DNA from: Mariniblastus sp.
GTDB lineage: Bacteria; Planctomycetota; Planctomycetia; Pirellulales; Pirellulaceae
DNA: 64,000 nt
Assembly: GCA_011523945.1 (NCBI GenBank)
Contig: WTFU01000102.1
Coordinates: 46,406 to 110,405 of the forward strand
Direction: 5' to 3'
Positions 18,296 through 28,878 of the stretch are shown piece by piece. The stretch's first letter is position 1. Each line of letters opens with the position of its first letter. The notes beneath the pieces are model-generated. The model saw nothing but the letters and a program-made list of their open reading frames with translations. It did no database searches and was not told the DNA's origin. Both the position numbers and the translations under genes were made by a program.

Positions 18296-18530
18296 AAGAC
18301 GGGCGAGGGCGTTAACTACAGGTTTGAGCGATAGGTATCGGTGTGGGGCGGTCAGAGAGCAAGTCGAGTCCGTATCCAATCGTAGGTTGCGCCACGGGTA
18401 ATTAACGCTGATTAAGCGATTTGAATTAGACTCAAGTTTTCTTAAAGTGAGATGCAATTCCAGTTCTGCCGGTTATGAGTATATTGAGGGTTGCGGAACG
18501 TTCTGGCATTTGGATTTCGAGGTTCAAAAA

Positions 18531-19403
18531 ATGAAATTAGCATCGGTTATCTATCAGCAGCAGCAAAGAATTGCCGTCGTCCGAGAAAACGGACGCTGTA
18601 TCGTGCTTGATCCAGAATTGAATGGTATCCCTGAAACGATCGAGGCTTACTTATGTTCCGAGTCAGCTCAGTTAGCTCTGGCAAACCTTGCGGCCAGTGG
18701 TTTCGAGGGTGTGAAAGAGGTAGCGTTAAGCGAATTGCATCTAAATCCGCCATTAAAAAACGTTAATAAAGTAATCTGTATTGGGAAAAATTATGCTGAT
18801 CACGCCCGCGAGATGGGAGGTGAACCGCCTGAGATTCCGGTTGTTTTCAGCATGTTTCCTTCGGCGATTGTTGGCCCGGAAGACAGCGTTGTTTTGCCAA
18901 GTATCAGTCATCAGGTTGATTATGAGGCCGAATTGGTAGTTGTTATCGGAAAAGTGGGGCGACATATTCCCCGTGAACTGGCGATGGATCATGTTTTTGG
19001 ATATTGCTGTGGAAACGACATTTCCGCCCGCGATTGGCAAAAGGGAAAGCCTGGCGGGCAATGGTTATTGGGAAAAACATTTGATACGTTTGCGCCTTTG
19101 GGGCCTTTTTTAGTCACAAAAAATGAGGTTGATGACCCGCATCAACTGAATGTTTGTTGCCGATTAAATGGGGAAATCATGCAGTCATCGAATACTTCCT
19201 CGTTGATCTTTCCAATTGATTTTCTGATCAGTCATCTCTCGCAGTTCATGACGCTAGCACCCGGAGATTTGATTTTTACCGGAACTCCGCCAGGAGTTGG
19301 TGCAGGCAGGAAGCCGCCGATTTTTTTAAAGCCAGGTGATGAGGTGCAGGTTGAGATTGAGCGTATTGGCGTTCTTACCAACCCCATCGTTGCAGAGCTT
19401 TGA
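18531..19403 (+). CDS. Fumarylacetoacetate hydrolase family protein
   Basis: This 290-residue FAH-fold protein shows ICIGKNYADHAREMGGEPPE and then VDYEAELVVVIG, with the metal-binding acidic residues. GYCCGNDISARDWQ, GKTFDTFAPLGP and the C-terminal GDLIFTGTPPGVG follow. These are all hallmarks of the FAH/2-hydroxyhepta-2,4-diene-1,7-dioate isomerase/acylpyruvase superfamily. The exact substrate (acylpyruvate, oxaloacetate or an aromatic-degradation intermediate) cannot be decided. I chose ATG 18531 because GAGG lies about 8 nt before it; the frame extends to 18447. It is divergent from the diguanylate cyclase gene. Confidence 0.9.
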   Translation: MKLASVIYQQQQRIAVVRENGRCIVLDPELNGIPETIEAYLCSESAQLALANLAASGFEGVKEVALSELHLNPPLKNVNKVICIGKNYADHAREMGGEPPEIPVVFSMFPSAIVGPEDSVVLPSISHQVDYEAELVVVIGKVGRHIPRELAMDHVFGYCCGNDISARDWQKGKPGGQWLLGKTFDTFAPLGPFLVTKNEVDDPHQLNVCCRLNGEIMQSSNTSSLIFPIDFLISHLSQFMTLAPGDLIFTGTPPGVGAGRKPPIFLKPGDEVQVEIERIGVLTNPIVAEL

Positions 19404-19506
19404 GTATTTTGCGGATTCAGACTGCTTGTGTCGCCTTTACTAACCTTAGCAAACGATAGTTGCCGAAAAGCATTATTGGACAATGTGTTTTGGGGGCTAC
19501 TTTTCT

Positions 19507-20823
19507 ATGTCATTCAGGCGAAACGATGCGCGACGACGCAGATTAGCGATCGATCCGGTTATACCGGCCGGAGTTGATCAGTGCGTTGAGTCTGATCGTG
19601 AACGCGAAAAGACAGTTCCATCTTCCAAGAGTCAGTCCCGTCACTATGCGTTTGGTGCTAACCGGCGATGTCAGGCAAAAACTACCGACTTAATTCCCAA
19701 ACGAGTCTGTGCTTACCTTTTAGTGGTTCTCGGTTTGTTGGCGATGCTTTGGCTGATCACGTTTTTAGCGAGGCAAAGCAATCAGTGGTCCGTCTATCTT
19801 GGCGAGTCGGGAATGCGTTTACTTTCGATTCGTGGTCAGGGTAGCTTGGCGAGCTGGTTTTCTTCTTTCTTGTTGATCATCACCGGCATGGCGAGTCTTC
19901 AAATCTATGCGCTCCGCAAGCATCGTTGCGATGACTATCGCGGAGCCTATCGACTTTGGGGGTGGATGGCCGCAATCTTAATTTTAGCCAGTATCAATTG
20001 CGTTTCGGATTTGACGGGTGTGCTTGGGAACTTAACCAGCCGAATGTTTGTCGGTGACTATGCAAACCGAGCTTGGATTCCATTTGCGCTAAAATTGGTC
20101 GCTTTGAGTGTGCTCACCGTTCGCGGGATTTACGAAGTCCGCGCCTCGCTCGGCTCTTTGCTATTGGTGGTTTTTGTTTGGTCGGCTTATGTAGCGGCCA
20201 TCGTTATGCAGTATCCAGCGACCAAAGAAGCGCTTGCTGATTTGGGCCCCAATACAATGTTGGGCAATTGTCTGCTGTTTGGAACAACGGGATTGTTTTT
20301 GGCTCACCTGACATATGCGAGATATGTTTTTCTTGACGCCCATGGTTTAATTAAGTTGCGAGTGAAGTCAAAGAAATCATCTGTCGCAAAAAATGTCGAA
20401 GCGAATGATGTTTCGAACTCGGAATCGCACTCTTTGGTTGCGCCGTTGGTCCATTCTAAAGAGAAAACAAAAGAAGACGTTCAGGAAGTCATTTCAGTTG
20501 CGAGCCAGTCACGCGGAGGCAAGTCGCACCAGACCAAGCAGCCCAAATCAAAGAAGAAACGCAACAAGCAGCAGACGCAAGCTTCTTCAAAATCTGCAAA
20601 GAAAGAAAGGGCTGTTTCGGATCGGGACAAGTCGCCTTCGGAGATTTTAAAAGAGATGGCGGAGGCCTCCCGCGCTAAAGAGAAACGTCGACGTGAGGAC
20701 CTCGAGGCGTCCAAAGTAGACCAGTCGATAGAGAGCCCTGAGATGTTTGAATCGGTGAAGATGTCTAAATCGCAGCGTCGAAAGCAGCGTAAATTAAAAA
20801 AACAACAGCGACGTGCTGCTTGA
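19507..20823 (+). CDS. Polytopic membrane protein with long basic cytoplasmic tail
   Basis: About 438 residues from ATG 19507; an in-frame ATG at 19483 adds eight. After a basic N-terminus (RRNDARRRR) there are about six hydrophobic helices, beginning with AYLLVVLGLLAMLWLITFLA and ending with MLGNCLLFGTTGLFLAHL. The last 160 residues are charged and rich in Lys, Ser, Glu and Arg, with blocks such as SKKKRNKQQTQ and SQRRKQRKLKKQQRR. The tail is probably cytoplasmic and disordered and could bind nucleic acid or another anion. I do not recognise the family. Confidence 0.7.
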   Translation: MSFRRNDARRRRLAIDPVIPAGVDQCVESDREREKTVPSSKSQSRHYAFGANRRCQAKTTDLIPKRVCAYLLVVLGLLAMLWLITFLARQSNQWSVYLGESGMRLLSIRGQGSLASWFSSFLLIITGMASLQIYALRKHRCDDYRGAYRLWGWMAAILILASINCVSDLTGVLGNLTSRMFVGDYANRAWIPFALKLVALSVLTVRGIYEVRASLGSLLLVVFVWSAYVAAIVMQYPATKEALADLGPNTMLGNCLLFGTTGLFLAHLTYARYVFLDAHGLIKLRVKSKKSSVAKNVEANDVSNSESHSLVAPLVHSKEKTKEDVQEVISVASQSRGGKSHQTKQPKSKKKRNKQQTQASSKSAKKERAVSDRDKSPSEILKEMAEASRAKEKRRREDLEASKVDQSIESPEMFESVKMSKSQRRKQRKLKKQQRRAA

Positions 20824-20966
20824 TTTCAGATTGGCGCTTCTCCTTCACCTGAACTCGATGTTCGCCTAAGATACTTCTACGCCGAGGCTAAAACTCCTCA
20901 GAGAAGAATACATTTCTCTCGGGTAATTACTATTTTAAAATTCCGCTATCGATAGACGACGATTTC

Positions 20967-22553
20967 ATGACGATTCGCACACGCTTTGCTCCGAGCCCAA
21001 CCGGATACCTTCATATTGGAGGCGTTCGAACGGCACTTTTTAATTGGTTATTGGCCAAGCAAGCAGGTGGGCAGTTTATCCTAAGGATCGACGATACCGA
21101 TACTCGACGTAATTTGGACGAGACTTTGCAGCCAATTCTCGACGGTTTCAATTGGTTAGGGCTGGATTGGGACGAGGGGCCAGAGGTCGGCGGACCTCAC
21201 GCACCCTATTTTCAGTCTCAGCGGTTGGAGCGCTATCAGGCTGCAGCAAATAAGTTATTGGCTTCTGGACATGCCTACCGAGATTATTCCAGCCCGGGGG
21301 AAATGGCAGCTGAACGCGAAGCGGCTGAAAAAGAAAAAAGAGACTTTGTTTACAGCCGTACCTGGATGGCTGAATCGGATGAACAGGCAGCAGAATTTGA
21401 GTCTCAAGGGCGTTCATTTGTGGTTCGTCTGAAAATGCCGCGAGATGGGAAGTGTGAGTTTCACGACCTGGTGCGCGGTGATGTGTCATTTGACTGGGGG
21501 CGAGAGGCAGATCATGTCATTCAGAGAGGCGATGGGACGTGTCTTTATCATCTGGCCAACGTGGTTGACGACCACGATTTTGAAGTGACGCATGTTGTTC
21601 GCGCCGTCGAGCACTTGTCGAACACACCCCGGCAGATTTTTATTCTTCAGTCACTGGGTTATGAAATGCCTCAGTACGCTCATATTCCCTTTGTCGCTGA
21701 GCCGGGAAGTAAGAATAAATTAAGCAAGAGGAAAATCGATCAGTATTTAAACAATAAAGATTTCAAACGTCTTTATCAGGCTGGGGCTGATATTGCCAAT
21801 CGAATAGGCCTTGAGGCAGACCCCTATTCTTTTAATCCAGTTTTGGTTGATTTCTACCGGGACATCGGTTTTCTCCCGGATGCCGTTTTAAATTATCTCG
21901 TGCTGCTTGGTTGGTCACTCGACGACAAAACAGAGGAATTCTCTCGAGAAGAAATGCTCGAGCATTTTTCGGCTGATCGGATTGTTCGAAGTGAAGCCAG
22001 TTTTGATTGTCAAAAACTGTTGTCGTTTCAAGCGTCTTACATGAACGCATTGCCACTCAAGCAGAAGACAAAAATGTGTCTTGGTTTTTTGCAGAAAGCA
22101 AATTTAGTAAGCGACCCCGTTGCGTGCGAGCAGGGAGAATTGATTTCTCAAATAGTTGAAGCGGCCGGGGATCGGATCTGCATGGCCGGCGATATTTTGA
22201 AATTCGATACCTTTTTTATTGCTGACGAGGATATGGAATTCGACGAGAAGCCTTTCCAAAAGCGAATGGTTAAACCCGCCAATGCCGGTTTTCTACTTGC
22301 TGAATTTAATAAAGTCTTAAACGCCACTGACGATTTTGATGCTGCAGCATTGGAGACGACGCTTCATGGTTTCTGTGAAAATCAGGGAATTGGCGTGGGC
22401 GATGTTATTCACGCACTTCGCGTTTCCGTAACGGGAAAGGCAGCTGGTTTTGGAATGTTTGACACGCTGGCGATTCTTGGCCGTCAGCGGTGTTGCAATC
22501 GAATTCAAATCGCTTTGGATGAGCTGGCCAAACGAGTGGAGGCGAATCAGTAG
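20967..22553 (+). CDS. gltX: Glutamyl-tRNA synthetase
   Basis: This class I enzyme charges tRNA(Glu). The 528-residue product opens with [20 protein letters not shown], holding the HIGH-like motif HIGG. It has the GluRS-specific segments [10 protein letters not shown] and [18 protein letters not shown]. The KMSKS-like motif is KLSKRK. Canonical GluRS has about 470 residues. Here roughly 35 extra residues lie between SKRK and [17 protein letters not shown] (about 21725-21855), and further length sits in the C-terminal anticodon-binding part. Start ATG 20967. Confidence 0.95.
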   Translation: MTIRTRFAPSPTGYLHIGGVRTALFNWLLAKQAGGQFILRIDDTDTRRNLDETLQPILDGFNWLGLDWDEGPEVGGPHAPYFQSQRLERYQAAANKLLASGHAYRDYSSPGEMAAEREAAEKEKRDFVYSRTWMAESDEQAAEFESQGRSFVVRLKMPRDGKCEFHDLVRGDVSFDWGREADHVIQRGDGTCLYHLANVVDDHDFEVTHVVRAVEHLSNTPRQIFILQSLGYEMPQYAHIPFVAEPGSKNKLSKRKIDQYLNNKDFKRLYQAGADIANRIGLEADPYSFNPVLVDFYRDIGFLPDAVLNYLVLLGWSLDDKTEEFSREEMLEHFSADRIVRSEASFDCQKLLSFQASYMNALPLKQKTKMCLGFLQKANLVSDPVACEQGELISQIVEAAGDRICMAGDILKFDTFFIADEDMEFDEKPFQKRMVKPANAGFLLAEFNKVLNATDDFDAAALETTLHGFCENQGIGVGDVIHALRVSVTGKAAGFGMFDTLAILGRQRCCNRIQIALDELAKRVEANQ

Positions 22554-22603
22554 ATCCGAGAGAGGGGGGCTCGCCGAAGCATGCAGCAAATGGTTGGGAG
22601 TCG

Positions 22604-23302
22604 TTAAATAAGATGACTGAGGTCACCTGATTTAAGTTCGGCTGGATTGGTGTTGGGGAGGAACAGCTTAGCACCAGTTTTTCCATGAAGCGTGCACTGG
22701 TCGTTTTGAACTTTCAACCAACTCCCCTCACGCAATCCGAGGACGGGTGTGCTGTTTTCCTCATGAAACTCTGCAATGCGTTGTTCGCGAGTTTCCCCTT
22801 TGTGGGTTGAGTTGGGGTCGGCATCAATGAAGTGAGGGTTGATTTGGAATGGAATAAAATCCAGAGCCTCGAAGGAGGGGGGCTCCACAATCGGCATGTC
22901 GTTTGAGGTTCGAATTGTGGGGCAAGCCATGTTGGTTCCCGCGGAACTTCCCATATACGGCTTGCTCCTCCCCTGCACTGCCTCACGAAGTGGTTCTCTT
23001 AATTGAAGATCGTAGATTGTTTTCAGCAGTCGGAATGTATTACCCCCACCGATAAAAATAGCCTCTGCCTGTTGCACACTTGCCCGAACATCAGTTGCGG
23101 TGTGAATTGAATTTACCTCTATGCCGATGGGGGCCAAGGCAGAGGCAACAAGACCCGCGTATTTCTGATGATCCTGGAGGGCGTAAGGAACAAACAGGAG
23201 CGATTGGCAACCTGCAAGATGTTCGGCAATGGCATCCCGGCAGTGCTCCAAGAATTCAGTGCCATGCACGCGAGAACTGCTGATCAAAAGTAGGTTTCGC
23301 AT
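22604..23302 (-). CDS. pepE: Dipeptidase E, Ser-dependent (peptidase family S51)
   Basis: This 232-residue cytoplasmic peptidase hydrolyses dipeptides with N-terminal Asp. It has the S51 fold signature: IFIGGGNTFRLLKTIYD, then the nucleophile elbow GSSAGTNMACPTI with its serine, and FQINPHFIDA carrying the conserved His. Length matches PepE (about 229 residues). It starts at ATG 23302 and is convergent with gltX, 50 nt away, so it is probably monocistronic. Confidence 0.93.
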   Translation of the reverse strand: MRNLLLISSSRVHGTEFLEHCRDAIAEHLAGCQSLLFVPYALQDHQKYAGLVASALAPIGIEVNSIHTATDVRASVQQAEAIFIGGGNTFRLLKTIYDLQLREPLREAVQGRSKPYMGSSAGTNMACPTIRTSNDMPIVEPPSFEALDFIPFQINPHFIDADPNSTHKGETREQRIAEFHEENSTPVLGLREGSWLKVQNDQCTLHGKTGAKLFLPNTNPAELKSGDLSHLI

Positions 23303-23560
23303 CTTGAATCGTCCCTCAGGCTTTCGGCATTTACGGTTCTTGTCGAAGAAAAATCGGACTCTTTTAAGGGGATTGTAACCGAGTTGCCGTGAGGGCTGAA
23401 TCGGTAGCTTACTGATTCTTGAGAGAACGGTGGATTCAGTAGAAAAAGAGACTTCCCCTCGCCCAAAATAGCTTTATCCGTTACGATTCGAGTCGAAGAT
23501 TGATGTCAAGAGATTTGGCCTCAATCGCGAGCTTTGCAACAAAATGAGAGTAAATTTGTA

Positions 23561-25255
23561 ATGAACGAGTCCGAACACAAATCGCTAGATTTTATTCGCC
23601 AAAGGGTTTCCGACGATGTTGCCAACGGTAAAAACGATGGACGAGTTCACACGAGGTTCCCGCCAGAGCCGAATGGTTACCTTCATATTGGGCATGCGAA
23701 ATCCATTTGTCTCAATTTTGGATTGGCGGAAGAGTTTGGTGGGAAGTGCAACCTGCGCTTCGATGATACCAATCCGGAAAAAGAAGATACCGAATTTGTC
23801 GATTCAATCCGCGAAGATATCCGGTGGTTAGGATTCGAATGGGATGCCGAATTTTTTGCATCGGACTATTTTGAAAAACTGTACCTCTGGGCAATTGAGT
23901 TAATCAAGCAGGGTAAGGCTTACGTCTGTGATCAGACAGTGGAGGAAGTCCGGGAATATCGCGGAGGCTGGGATAAGCCCGGAAAGAACAGTCCGTATCG
24001 GGACAGAACGGTCGAGGAGAATCTCGACCTATTTTCACGAATGAAAAATGGTGAATTCGCAGACGGTGAAAAAACCTTACGTGCAAAAATCGATATGAAT
24101 TCCGACAATATGAATTTGCGGGATCCGGCGATGTATCGTATTCGACATGCGACTCATCACCGCACGGGAGATCAGTGGTGTATTTACCCCAATTACGATT
24201 GGGCTCACGGGCAAAGCGATTCGATCGAGGGCATCACACATTCAGTTTGTACGCTGGAGTTTGAGCAGCACCGTCCCCTGTATGATTGGTACATCGGCCA
24301 ACTCGAGGTGCATCATCCACAGCAGATCGAGTTTGCAAAGCTGGTGATTTCCAACACGATGATGAGTAAGCGTAAGCTGACGGAGTTAGTGTCCGGTGGT
24401 TTTGTTGAGGGGTGGGATGATCCGAGGATGCCAACTATATCGGGGTTTCGAAGGAGAGGGTTTACTCCAGAATCCATTCGTAGTTTTGCGAAACGCGTTG
24501 GGATCACCAAGCACAACAGCACGACGGACATTGCGTTGTTGAACCTTTGTATTCGTGAGCACTTGAATCGAGTTGCTCCGCGAGTGACAGGTGTTCTTGA
24601 TCCGCTCAAAGTTGTGATTGAGAACTATCCCGAGGACGAATTTGAGATGAGGGTGACAGGGATCAATCCTGAGGATGAAAATGCTGGAACGAGAGAGGTT
24701 CCATTCGGCCGGGAATTGTATATTGAGCGGTCCGATTTCATGGAAGACGCTCCTAAAAAGTTCTTCCGCTTGACTGTTGGCGGGGAGGTCAGGTTGCGGA
24801 ACGCATTTTTCCTCAAATGCAATGAAGTAGTTAAGGATGAGAAGGGGGAAATCGTTGAGTTAAGGTGCACTTACGATCCTGAAACATCAGGCGGTAAAGC
24901 CCCGGATGGTCGCAAAGTGAAAGGGACGATCCATTGGATTTCGGCGAAGCATGCAATTGATGCCGAAGTTAGGCTCTATGATGTTATGTTTGAAAACGAA
25001 AATCCTTCTGATGTTCCCGAAGGAAAAGATTGGAAGGATCTAATTAATCCCAAAGCTTTAGTTGTTATGCAAAATGCCAAAGTAGAGCCAGTCTTGGCTG
25101 ATGCAAACGCAGGGGATTCCTTTCAGTTTGTGAGAAACGGCTACTTTTGTATTGATTCGAAAGATTCTCAACCAGGAAAGCTCGTGTTTAATCGCACGGT
25201 AACGCTGAAGGATGCTTGGTCAAAGCAGCAGAAAAAAGGTGGCAAGGGAGCTTGA
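23561..25255 (+). CDS. glnS: Glutaminyl-tRNA synthetase
   Basis: This class I enzyme charges tRNA(Gln) directly. The product of 564 residues from ATG 23561 has [20 protein letters not shown] with the HIGH motif, [24 protein letters not shown] and the KMSKS-like MMSKRKL. The C-terminal anticodon-binding barrels contain [19 protein letters not shown]. This is the GlnRS rather than GluRS type, so Gln-tRNA need not come from transamidation in this organism. An in-frame TTG at 23534 would add nine residues. Confidence 0.96.
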   Translation: MNESEHKSLDFIRQRVSDDVANGKNDGRVHTRFPPEPNGYLHIGHAKSICLNFGLAEEFGGKCNLRFDDTNPEKEDTEFVDSIREDIRWLGFEWDAEFFASDYFEKLYLWAIELIKQGKAYVCDQTVEEVREYRGGWDKPGKNSPYRDRTVEENLDLFSRMKNGEFADGEKTLRAKIDMNSDNMNLRDPAMYRIRHATHHRTGDQWCIYPNYDWAHGQSDSIEGITHSVCTLEFEQHRPLYDWYIGQLEVHHPQQIEFAKLVISNTMMSKRKLTELVSGGFVEGWDDPRMPTISGFRRRGFTPESIRSFAKRVGITKHNSTTDIALLNLCIREHLNRVAPRVTGVLDPLKVVIENYPEDEFEMRVTGINPEDENAGTREVPFGRELYIERSDFMEDAPKKFFRLTVGGEVRLRNAFFLKCNEVVKDEKGEIVELRCTYDPETSGGKAPDGRKVKGTIHWISAKHAIDAEVRLYDVMFENENPSDVPEGKDWKDLINPKALVVMQNAKVEPVLADANAGDSFQFVRNGYFCIDSKDSQPGKLVFNRTVTLKDAWSKQQKKGGKGA

Positions 25256-25336
25256 GGTATCCGTCGCTAGACCGTGGTACCCTCTGCGAAGTACAATTGG
25301 GCTCGGGCGGTTTATTAGTTTTTTAGGCTTTGAACG

Positions 25337-26287
25337 ATGTTTGAACGTCGCTCCCTTCGATTTCCAATCACCCTTGGCGTTACGTTAATCCTAATTATCG
25401 TAGCCTTGACTGTGGGGTGGGTGCTGTTGAGCATCAGCGGTGCGACGAATCGTCAGCCTCAATATTATTGGACGATGTTGTCGGTTGGGAGTTTGCTTTT
25501 CCTGGTCGTGTTGATTGGCGTTGTGATGTATTTATCGCTATCGATTAAGGCGATTAATCTAACTCGCCGCCAATCAAATTTTATCGACAGTGTCACGCAT
25601 GAACTAAAATCCCCCATCGCTTCGCTGAAACTTTATCTTCAAACCATGAGCATGCGAGATGTGGATTTAGAGCAGAGGGATAAGTTTCAGCAATTCATGA
25701 TGGCGGATGTGGAACGACTTGATGGCCTGATCAGCCACCTACTCGACGCGGGAAATATTGAACGCAAGCATGTTGGTGAGGGTGTTGAAACTATCGATCT
25801 TGCAGAGTTGTTGGTCGGTTGTGCGGCGACGGTAAGTGCGCGTTACCGAATTGATGAATCGGTGATCGAGCTCGATTTATGTGATTGCCAAATCAAGGCC
25901 GACCGCGTTGATGCTGTAATGATTTTCAGGAACTTAATCGACAACGCTGTCAAATACGCTGGTTCACCACCTCAGGTACAAGTGGCTTCGCGGATCGTTG
26001 GTGAGAATGTAGTGGTTGAAATTTCAGATAACGGCGAGGGAATTCCTAAGGGGTTTCGACGAAAGGTTTTTGGGCGTTTTTTTCGGTTGGGCGCGGAATT
26101 GCAACGAAAAAAACCTGGAACGGGTTTAGGGCTCTACATCGTTCGGACGCTGGTAAAAAGACTGGGTGGAAAAGTTGCAGTGCTCGATCGTGATAAACGG
26201 TTCGGGACAGTGTTTGAGGTGCGGCTGCCCAATGCATCAGCTCATTATTCCTCTGGGAACACGAGGTCAATTGAAAAGTCGAGTTAA
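25337..26287 (+). CDS. Sensor histidine kinase with minimal sensor region
   Basis: This 316-residue histidine kinase has two transmembrane helices (about 11-33 and 47-70) separated by only about 15 residues, so there is no sizeable extracytoplasmic sensor. HisKA carries His88 in DSVTHELKSPIASL. The ATPase domain has the N box (FRNLIDNAVKYA), G1 (DNGEGIP) and G2 (GTGLGLYIV). It probably senses a membrane or intramembrane cue. The response regulator gene starts 27 nt downstream, making a two-gene operon. Confidence 0.92.
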   Translation: MFERRSLRFPITLGVTLILIIVALTVGWVLLSISGATNRQPQYYWTMLSVGSLLFLVVLIGVVMYLSLSIKAINLTRRQSNFIDSVTHELKSPIASLKLYLQTMSMRDVDLEQRDKFQQFMMADVERLDGLISHLLDAGNIERKHVGEGVETIDLAELLVGCAATVSARYRIDESVIELDLCDCQIKADRVDAVMIFRNLIDNAVKYAGSPPQVQVASRIVGENVVVEISDNGEGIPKGFRRKVFGRFFRLGAELQRKKPGTGLGLYIVRTLVKRLGGKVAVLDRDKRFGTVFEVRLPNASAHYSSGNTRSIEKSS

Positions 26288-26314
26288 AAATTACGAATCA
26301 AAGAGCGCGAAGTG

Positions 26315-27055
26315 ATGAACCTGGAAAACAAGAAACATATTTTAGTTGTCGAAGATGAAGAGCACTTGGCGGTAGGCATCAAGTTTAACCTCGAAGCTGA
26401 AGGTTTTTTGGTGACGACAGTTGGTGATGGCTTGGCTGCATTAAATACAATTAAGAATGCGGATTTGCCTGTTGATTTGATTGTGCTTGACTTGATGTTA
26501 CCCGGGATGAGTGGATATGAAGTTTGCGAACAAGTACGTCAGTCGGGGGAGCGGATGCCGATTCTGATGTTAAGCGCGAGAACGCTTTCGGAAGATCGTA
26601 CCCGCGGATTTGAAGTTGGAGCGAGCCAGTATCTCGTCAAACCATTTGAGCTGGAGGAGTTGTTGGCTCGAATAAAAAATTTGCTGTTTCAAAACGCAGG
26701 TATCGGAACGGGCGGCGGCAGTCCAGCGACCAAGCATGTGGTTGAATATGAATTTGGAGACGCCGCCGTCAATTTTCAAACCTATGAAGTATCTGTGAGA
26801 GGAAAAGCGGCGAGGCTCACTCAATTACAGATAAAGGTATTGAAGTTTTTTGTTATGAACGAGGGGCTTGTTGTGCCCCGGGCAAAACTTTTAGAAGAAG
26901 TTTGGGGAATGCACGGAAATATGAACACTCGGGCTCCGGATCAAGTTTTGCGTCAATTGCGTAAAACGTTTGAACTTAATCCATCGGAGCCGGAACATTT
27001 TTTGACGATCAGAGACGCTGGCTACCGGTTCTTAAAAAAACCGGTGGAGAGGTAA
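26315..27055 (+). CDS. OmpR-family response regulator
   Basis: This 246-residue regulator has a receiver domain: acidic pair VVEDEE, phosphoacceptor Asp in IVLDLMLPG (Asp59 from ATG 26315), Lys in YLVKPFELEELLARI. A C-terminal winged-helix DNA-binding domain follows (LTQLQIKVLKFF ... LLEEVWGM ... RAPDQVLRQLRKTFE ... IRDAGYRF). It is the partner of the histidine kinase just upstream. A GTG three bases earlier is an alternative start. The target genes are unknown. Confidence 0.94.
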   Translation: MNLENKKHILVVEDEEHLAVGIKFNLEAEGFLVTTVGDGLAALNTIKNADLPVDLIVLDLMLPGMSGYEVCEQVRQSGERMPILMLSARTLSEDRTRGFEVGASQYLVKPFELEELLARIKNLLFQNAGIGTGGGSPATKHVVEYEFGDAAVNFQTYEVSVRGKAARLTQLQIKVLKFFVMNEGLVVPRAKLLEEVWGMHGNMNTRAPDQVLRQLRKTFELNPSEPEHFLTIRDAGYRFLKKPVER

Positions 27056-27203
27056 TTTCGGACGAGCACGAAACCGAAAAGTTCACCCGCTTAGCAAGAG
27101 CTTCAAATTGCCGTCGCGATTTGCTGTGGACAGTTTGATTCCCAAATAAGTGATGGGGTTTGCCAGTCGTCAGCACGCACGGTGCTGAAATCTCTTATGT
27201 TCC

Positions 27204-27503
27204 TCAGCAGGATTGGGTCACGGGTTGATTGGAAGTCAAAGCAGAACCGGTAAATCCGGGCGGAAGCGTGTGGTAGCCGGGCGGGAGTTGGTTGTTCGTT
27301 TTGTCACCGACTTCAGAAAAAGCTTGACTGCCGTACATGCTTTGCCCTGAGGGTCGGTAATTAGCCGAGTAGGTCGAACTGCTTGGCCTTGCGAATAGGA
27401 AAGACTGGGATTTCTTGCTCGACCCGGGAAGGTTACAGCCCCCTTGTGATACCAGAAGCAATAATCCGCCTACTAACGTCAAGCGTTTAAACGATCTACT
27501 CAT
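27204..27503 (-). CDS. Small lipoprotein of unknown function
   Basis: About 99 residues from ATG 27503. The N-terminus is a lipoprotein signal: MSRSFKRLTLVGGLLLLVSQ and then GGC. The mature part is short and rich in Ser, Gln, Pro and Gly (SSTYSANYRPSGQSMYGSQA; LPPGYHTLPPGFTGS), probably disordered, and begins with a Lys/Ser patch. The frame is open further upstream to 27614, but only the 27503 start gives a signal sequence. No family recognised. A hairpin CAGCAC/GTGCTG at 27171-27187 lies just past its stop. Confidence 0.55.
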   Translation of the reverse strand: MSRSFKRLTLVGGLLLLVSQGGCNLPGSSKKSQSFLFARPSSSTYSANYRPSGQSMYGSQAFSEVGDKTNNQLPPGYHTLPPGFTGSALTSNQPVTQSC

Positions 27504-27780
27504 TGCCCTGCCCTCATGCGTGAAAAATAATTCAAACCGTTTTGTTCCTGCCACACGAATGATTGCTGGCTGAACGAGGAAGTGTTCGTGATGAAACGAC
27601 AAGACGTTGACCAAATCTGCCTGAAAAACGTGGATTAACTAAATGTTCCCGGTGTTTTCCGCAGTTTCGTCAAACTTTCACATCTGTCTTTTGGAGCTTA
27701 GGATTCGTTTCCAGTTCGTCCAAGCAGTTCGTTGCGGCAAATTTTTCGGAGTGTTTAGCCGAGCGGCCAAACTAAGCAGA

Positions 27781-28878
27781 CTAATTGAGCGCGCGGCTCT
27801 CAAGTTGTTTGGGGGAAGGTAGTTTCACATTCCATGCAAGGCCCATTTTTTCCAGCGTTCGGATGACGATCCAACTCAGATCAAATTGCCACCATTTGAG
27901 TCCGTGCCTTGCTGAGGTTGGGAAGGCATGGTGGTTGTTATGCCAGCCTTCGCCATGGCTTAAAAAGCCAAAGAATACGTTATTTCGAGAGTCGTCTGAA
28001 GATTTATAGTCCTGCGAACCAAAGATGTGGCAAATTGAGTTGATCGACCAGGTGATGTGATGGGAAACGCAAACTCGGGCCAATCCACCCCATAGTAAAC
28101 CGAGTCCCGCTCCGGCGGCGACACTTGTCAGTGAGAACCCCGGAGTGAGAAGTGCGACGGTACCGCCAATCATGGCTGGGATCAGTAAACTGGCAGTAAC
28201 CCAACTGACGTAATGGTTGTCAATCGTCATTAACAGCTTGTCTTCTAATAGATCGGGAACGTACTTTTTGCGCTCCACTTTTGACCAGTTTGAGTTGAAG
28301 AGCCAGCCGGTATGGGAATGCCAGAACCCCTTCAGTTGATTGAGAAAACCCCCGTCATGAAGATGGGGGGAATGAGGGTCGCCTTCATGATCTGAGAATT
28401 GATGGTGCTTTCGGTGAACCATGCACCAGTCAATTGGCGATCCTTCGACTGCGAACGCTCCCATGGCGGTCCAGAATACCCTGATTGGTGCTACTGTTTC
28501 AAAGGATCGATGGGTGAGCATGCGGTGGTAACCAATCGTGATCCCCATCCCCGTGAGGTACCAGCCTCCGACAAGCATGGCAATGTCGATCCAACGCACC
28601 ATTCCATACTGCGACGCGATAAAGATCGCCGCAATTAATCCAGCTAGGGGAAAAAGGACAGTCCCTAGAATGACGAGACGTCGCGAAACGGAATCTTCAC
28701 TGGTGTGTTCATGAGTGACTGGGAAATCCGTCCCGGATTCGATTGGGGAGTAAGAAGTAGGTGTAGTTTCGCTAGTGTTTGTGTCAGTATTTATGAAATT
28801 TACGTTGGATGGCTTTACGGGAATAACTCGTTCCGTGCGAGTGGTTTCTGTGCGAGTGGGTTCCGTTACCGATGCCAT
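27781..28878 (-). CDS. Acyl-CoA/acyl-lipid delta-9-type fatty acid desaturase
   Basis: This 365-residue membrane di-iron desaturase introduces a cis double bond into fatty acyl chains. The three histidine boxes are clear: HRMLTHRSF, HRKHHQFSDHEGDPHSPH and HNNHHAFPTSARHG. Two hydrophobic hairpins flank them (VILGTVLFPLAGLIAAIFIA; SLLIPAMIGGTVALL). The first 60 residues are a Thr/Glu-rich cytoplasmic leader (TEPTRTETTRTERV) not needed for catalysis. It starts at ATG 28878. It is likely a temperature-adaptive membrane enzyme; the substrate head-group (CoA or lipid) is unknown. Confidence 0.92.
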   Translation of the reverse strand: MASVTEPTRTETTRTERVIPVKPSNVNFINTDTNTSETTPTSYSPIESGTDFPVTHEHTSEDSVSRRLVILGTVLFPLAGLIAAIFIASQYGMVRWIDIAMLVGGWYLTGMGITIGYHRMLTHRSFETVAPIRVFWTAMGAFAVEGSPIDWCMVHRKHHQFSDHEGDPHSPHLHDGGFLNQLKGFWHSHTGWLFNSNWSKVERKKYVPDLLEDKLLMTIDNHYVSWVTASLLIPAMIGGTVALLTPGFSLTSVAAGAGLGLLWGGLARVCVSHHITWSINSICHIFGSQDYKSSDDSRNNVFFGFLSHGEGWHNNHHAFPTSARHGLKWWQFDLSWIVIRTLEKMGLAWNVKLPSPKQLESRALN

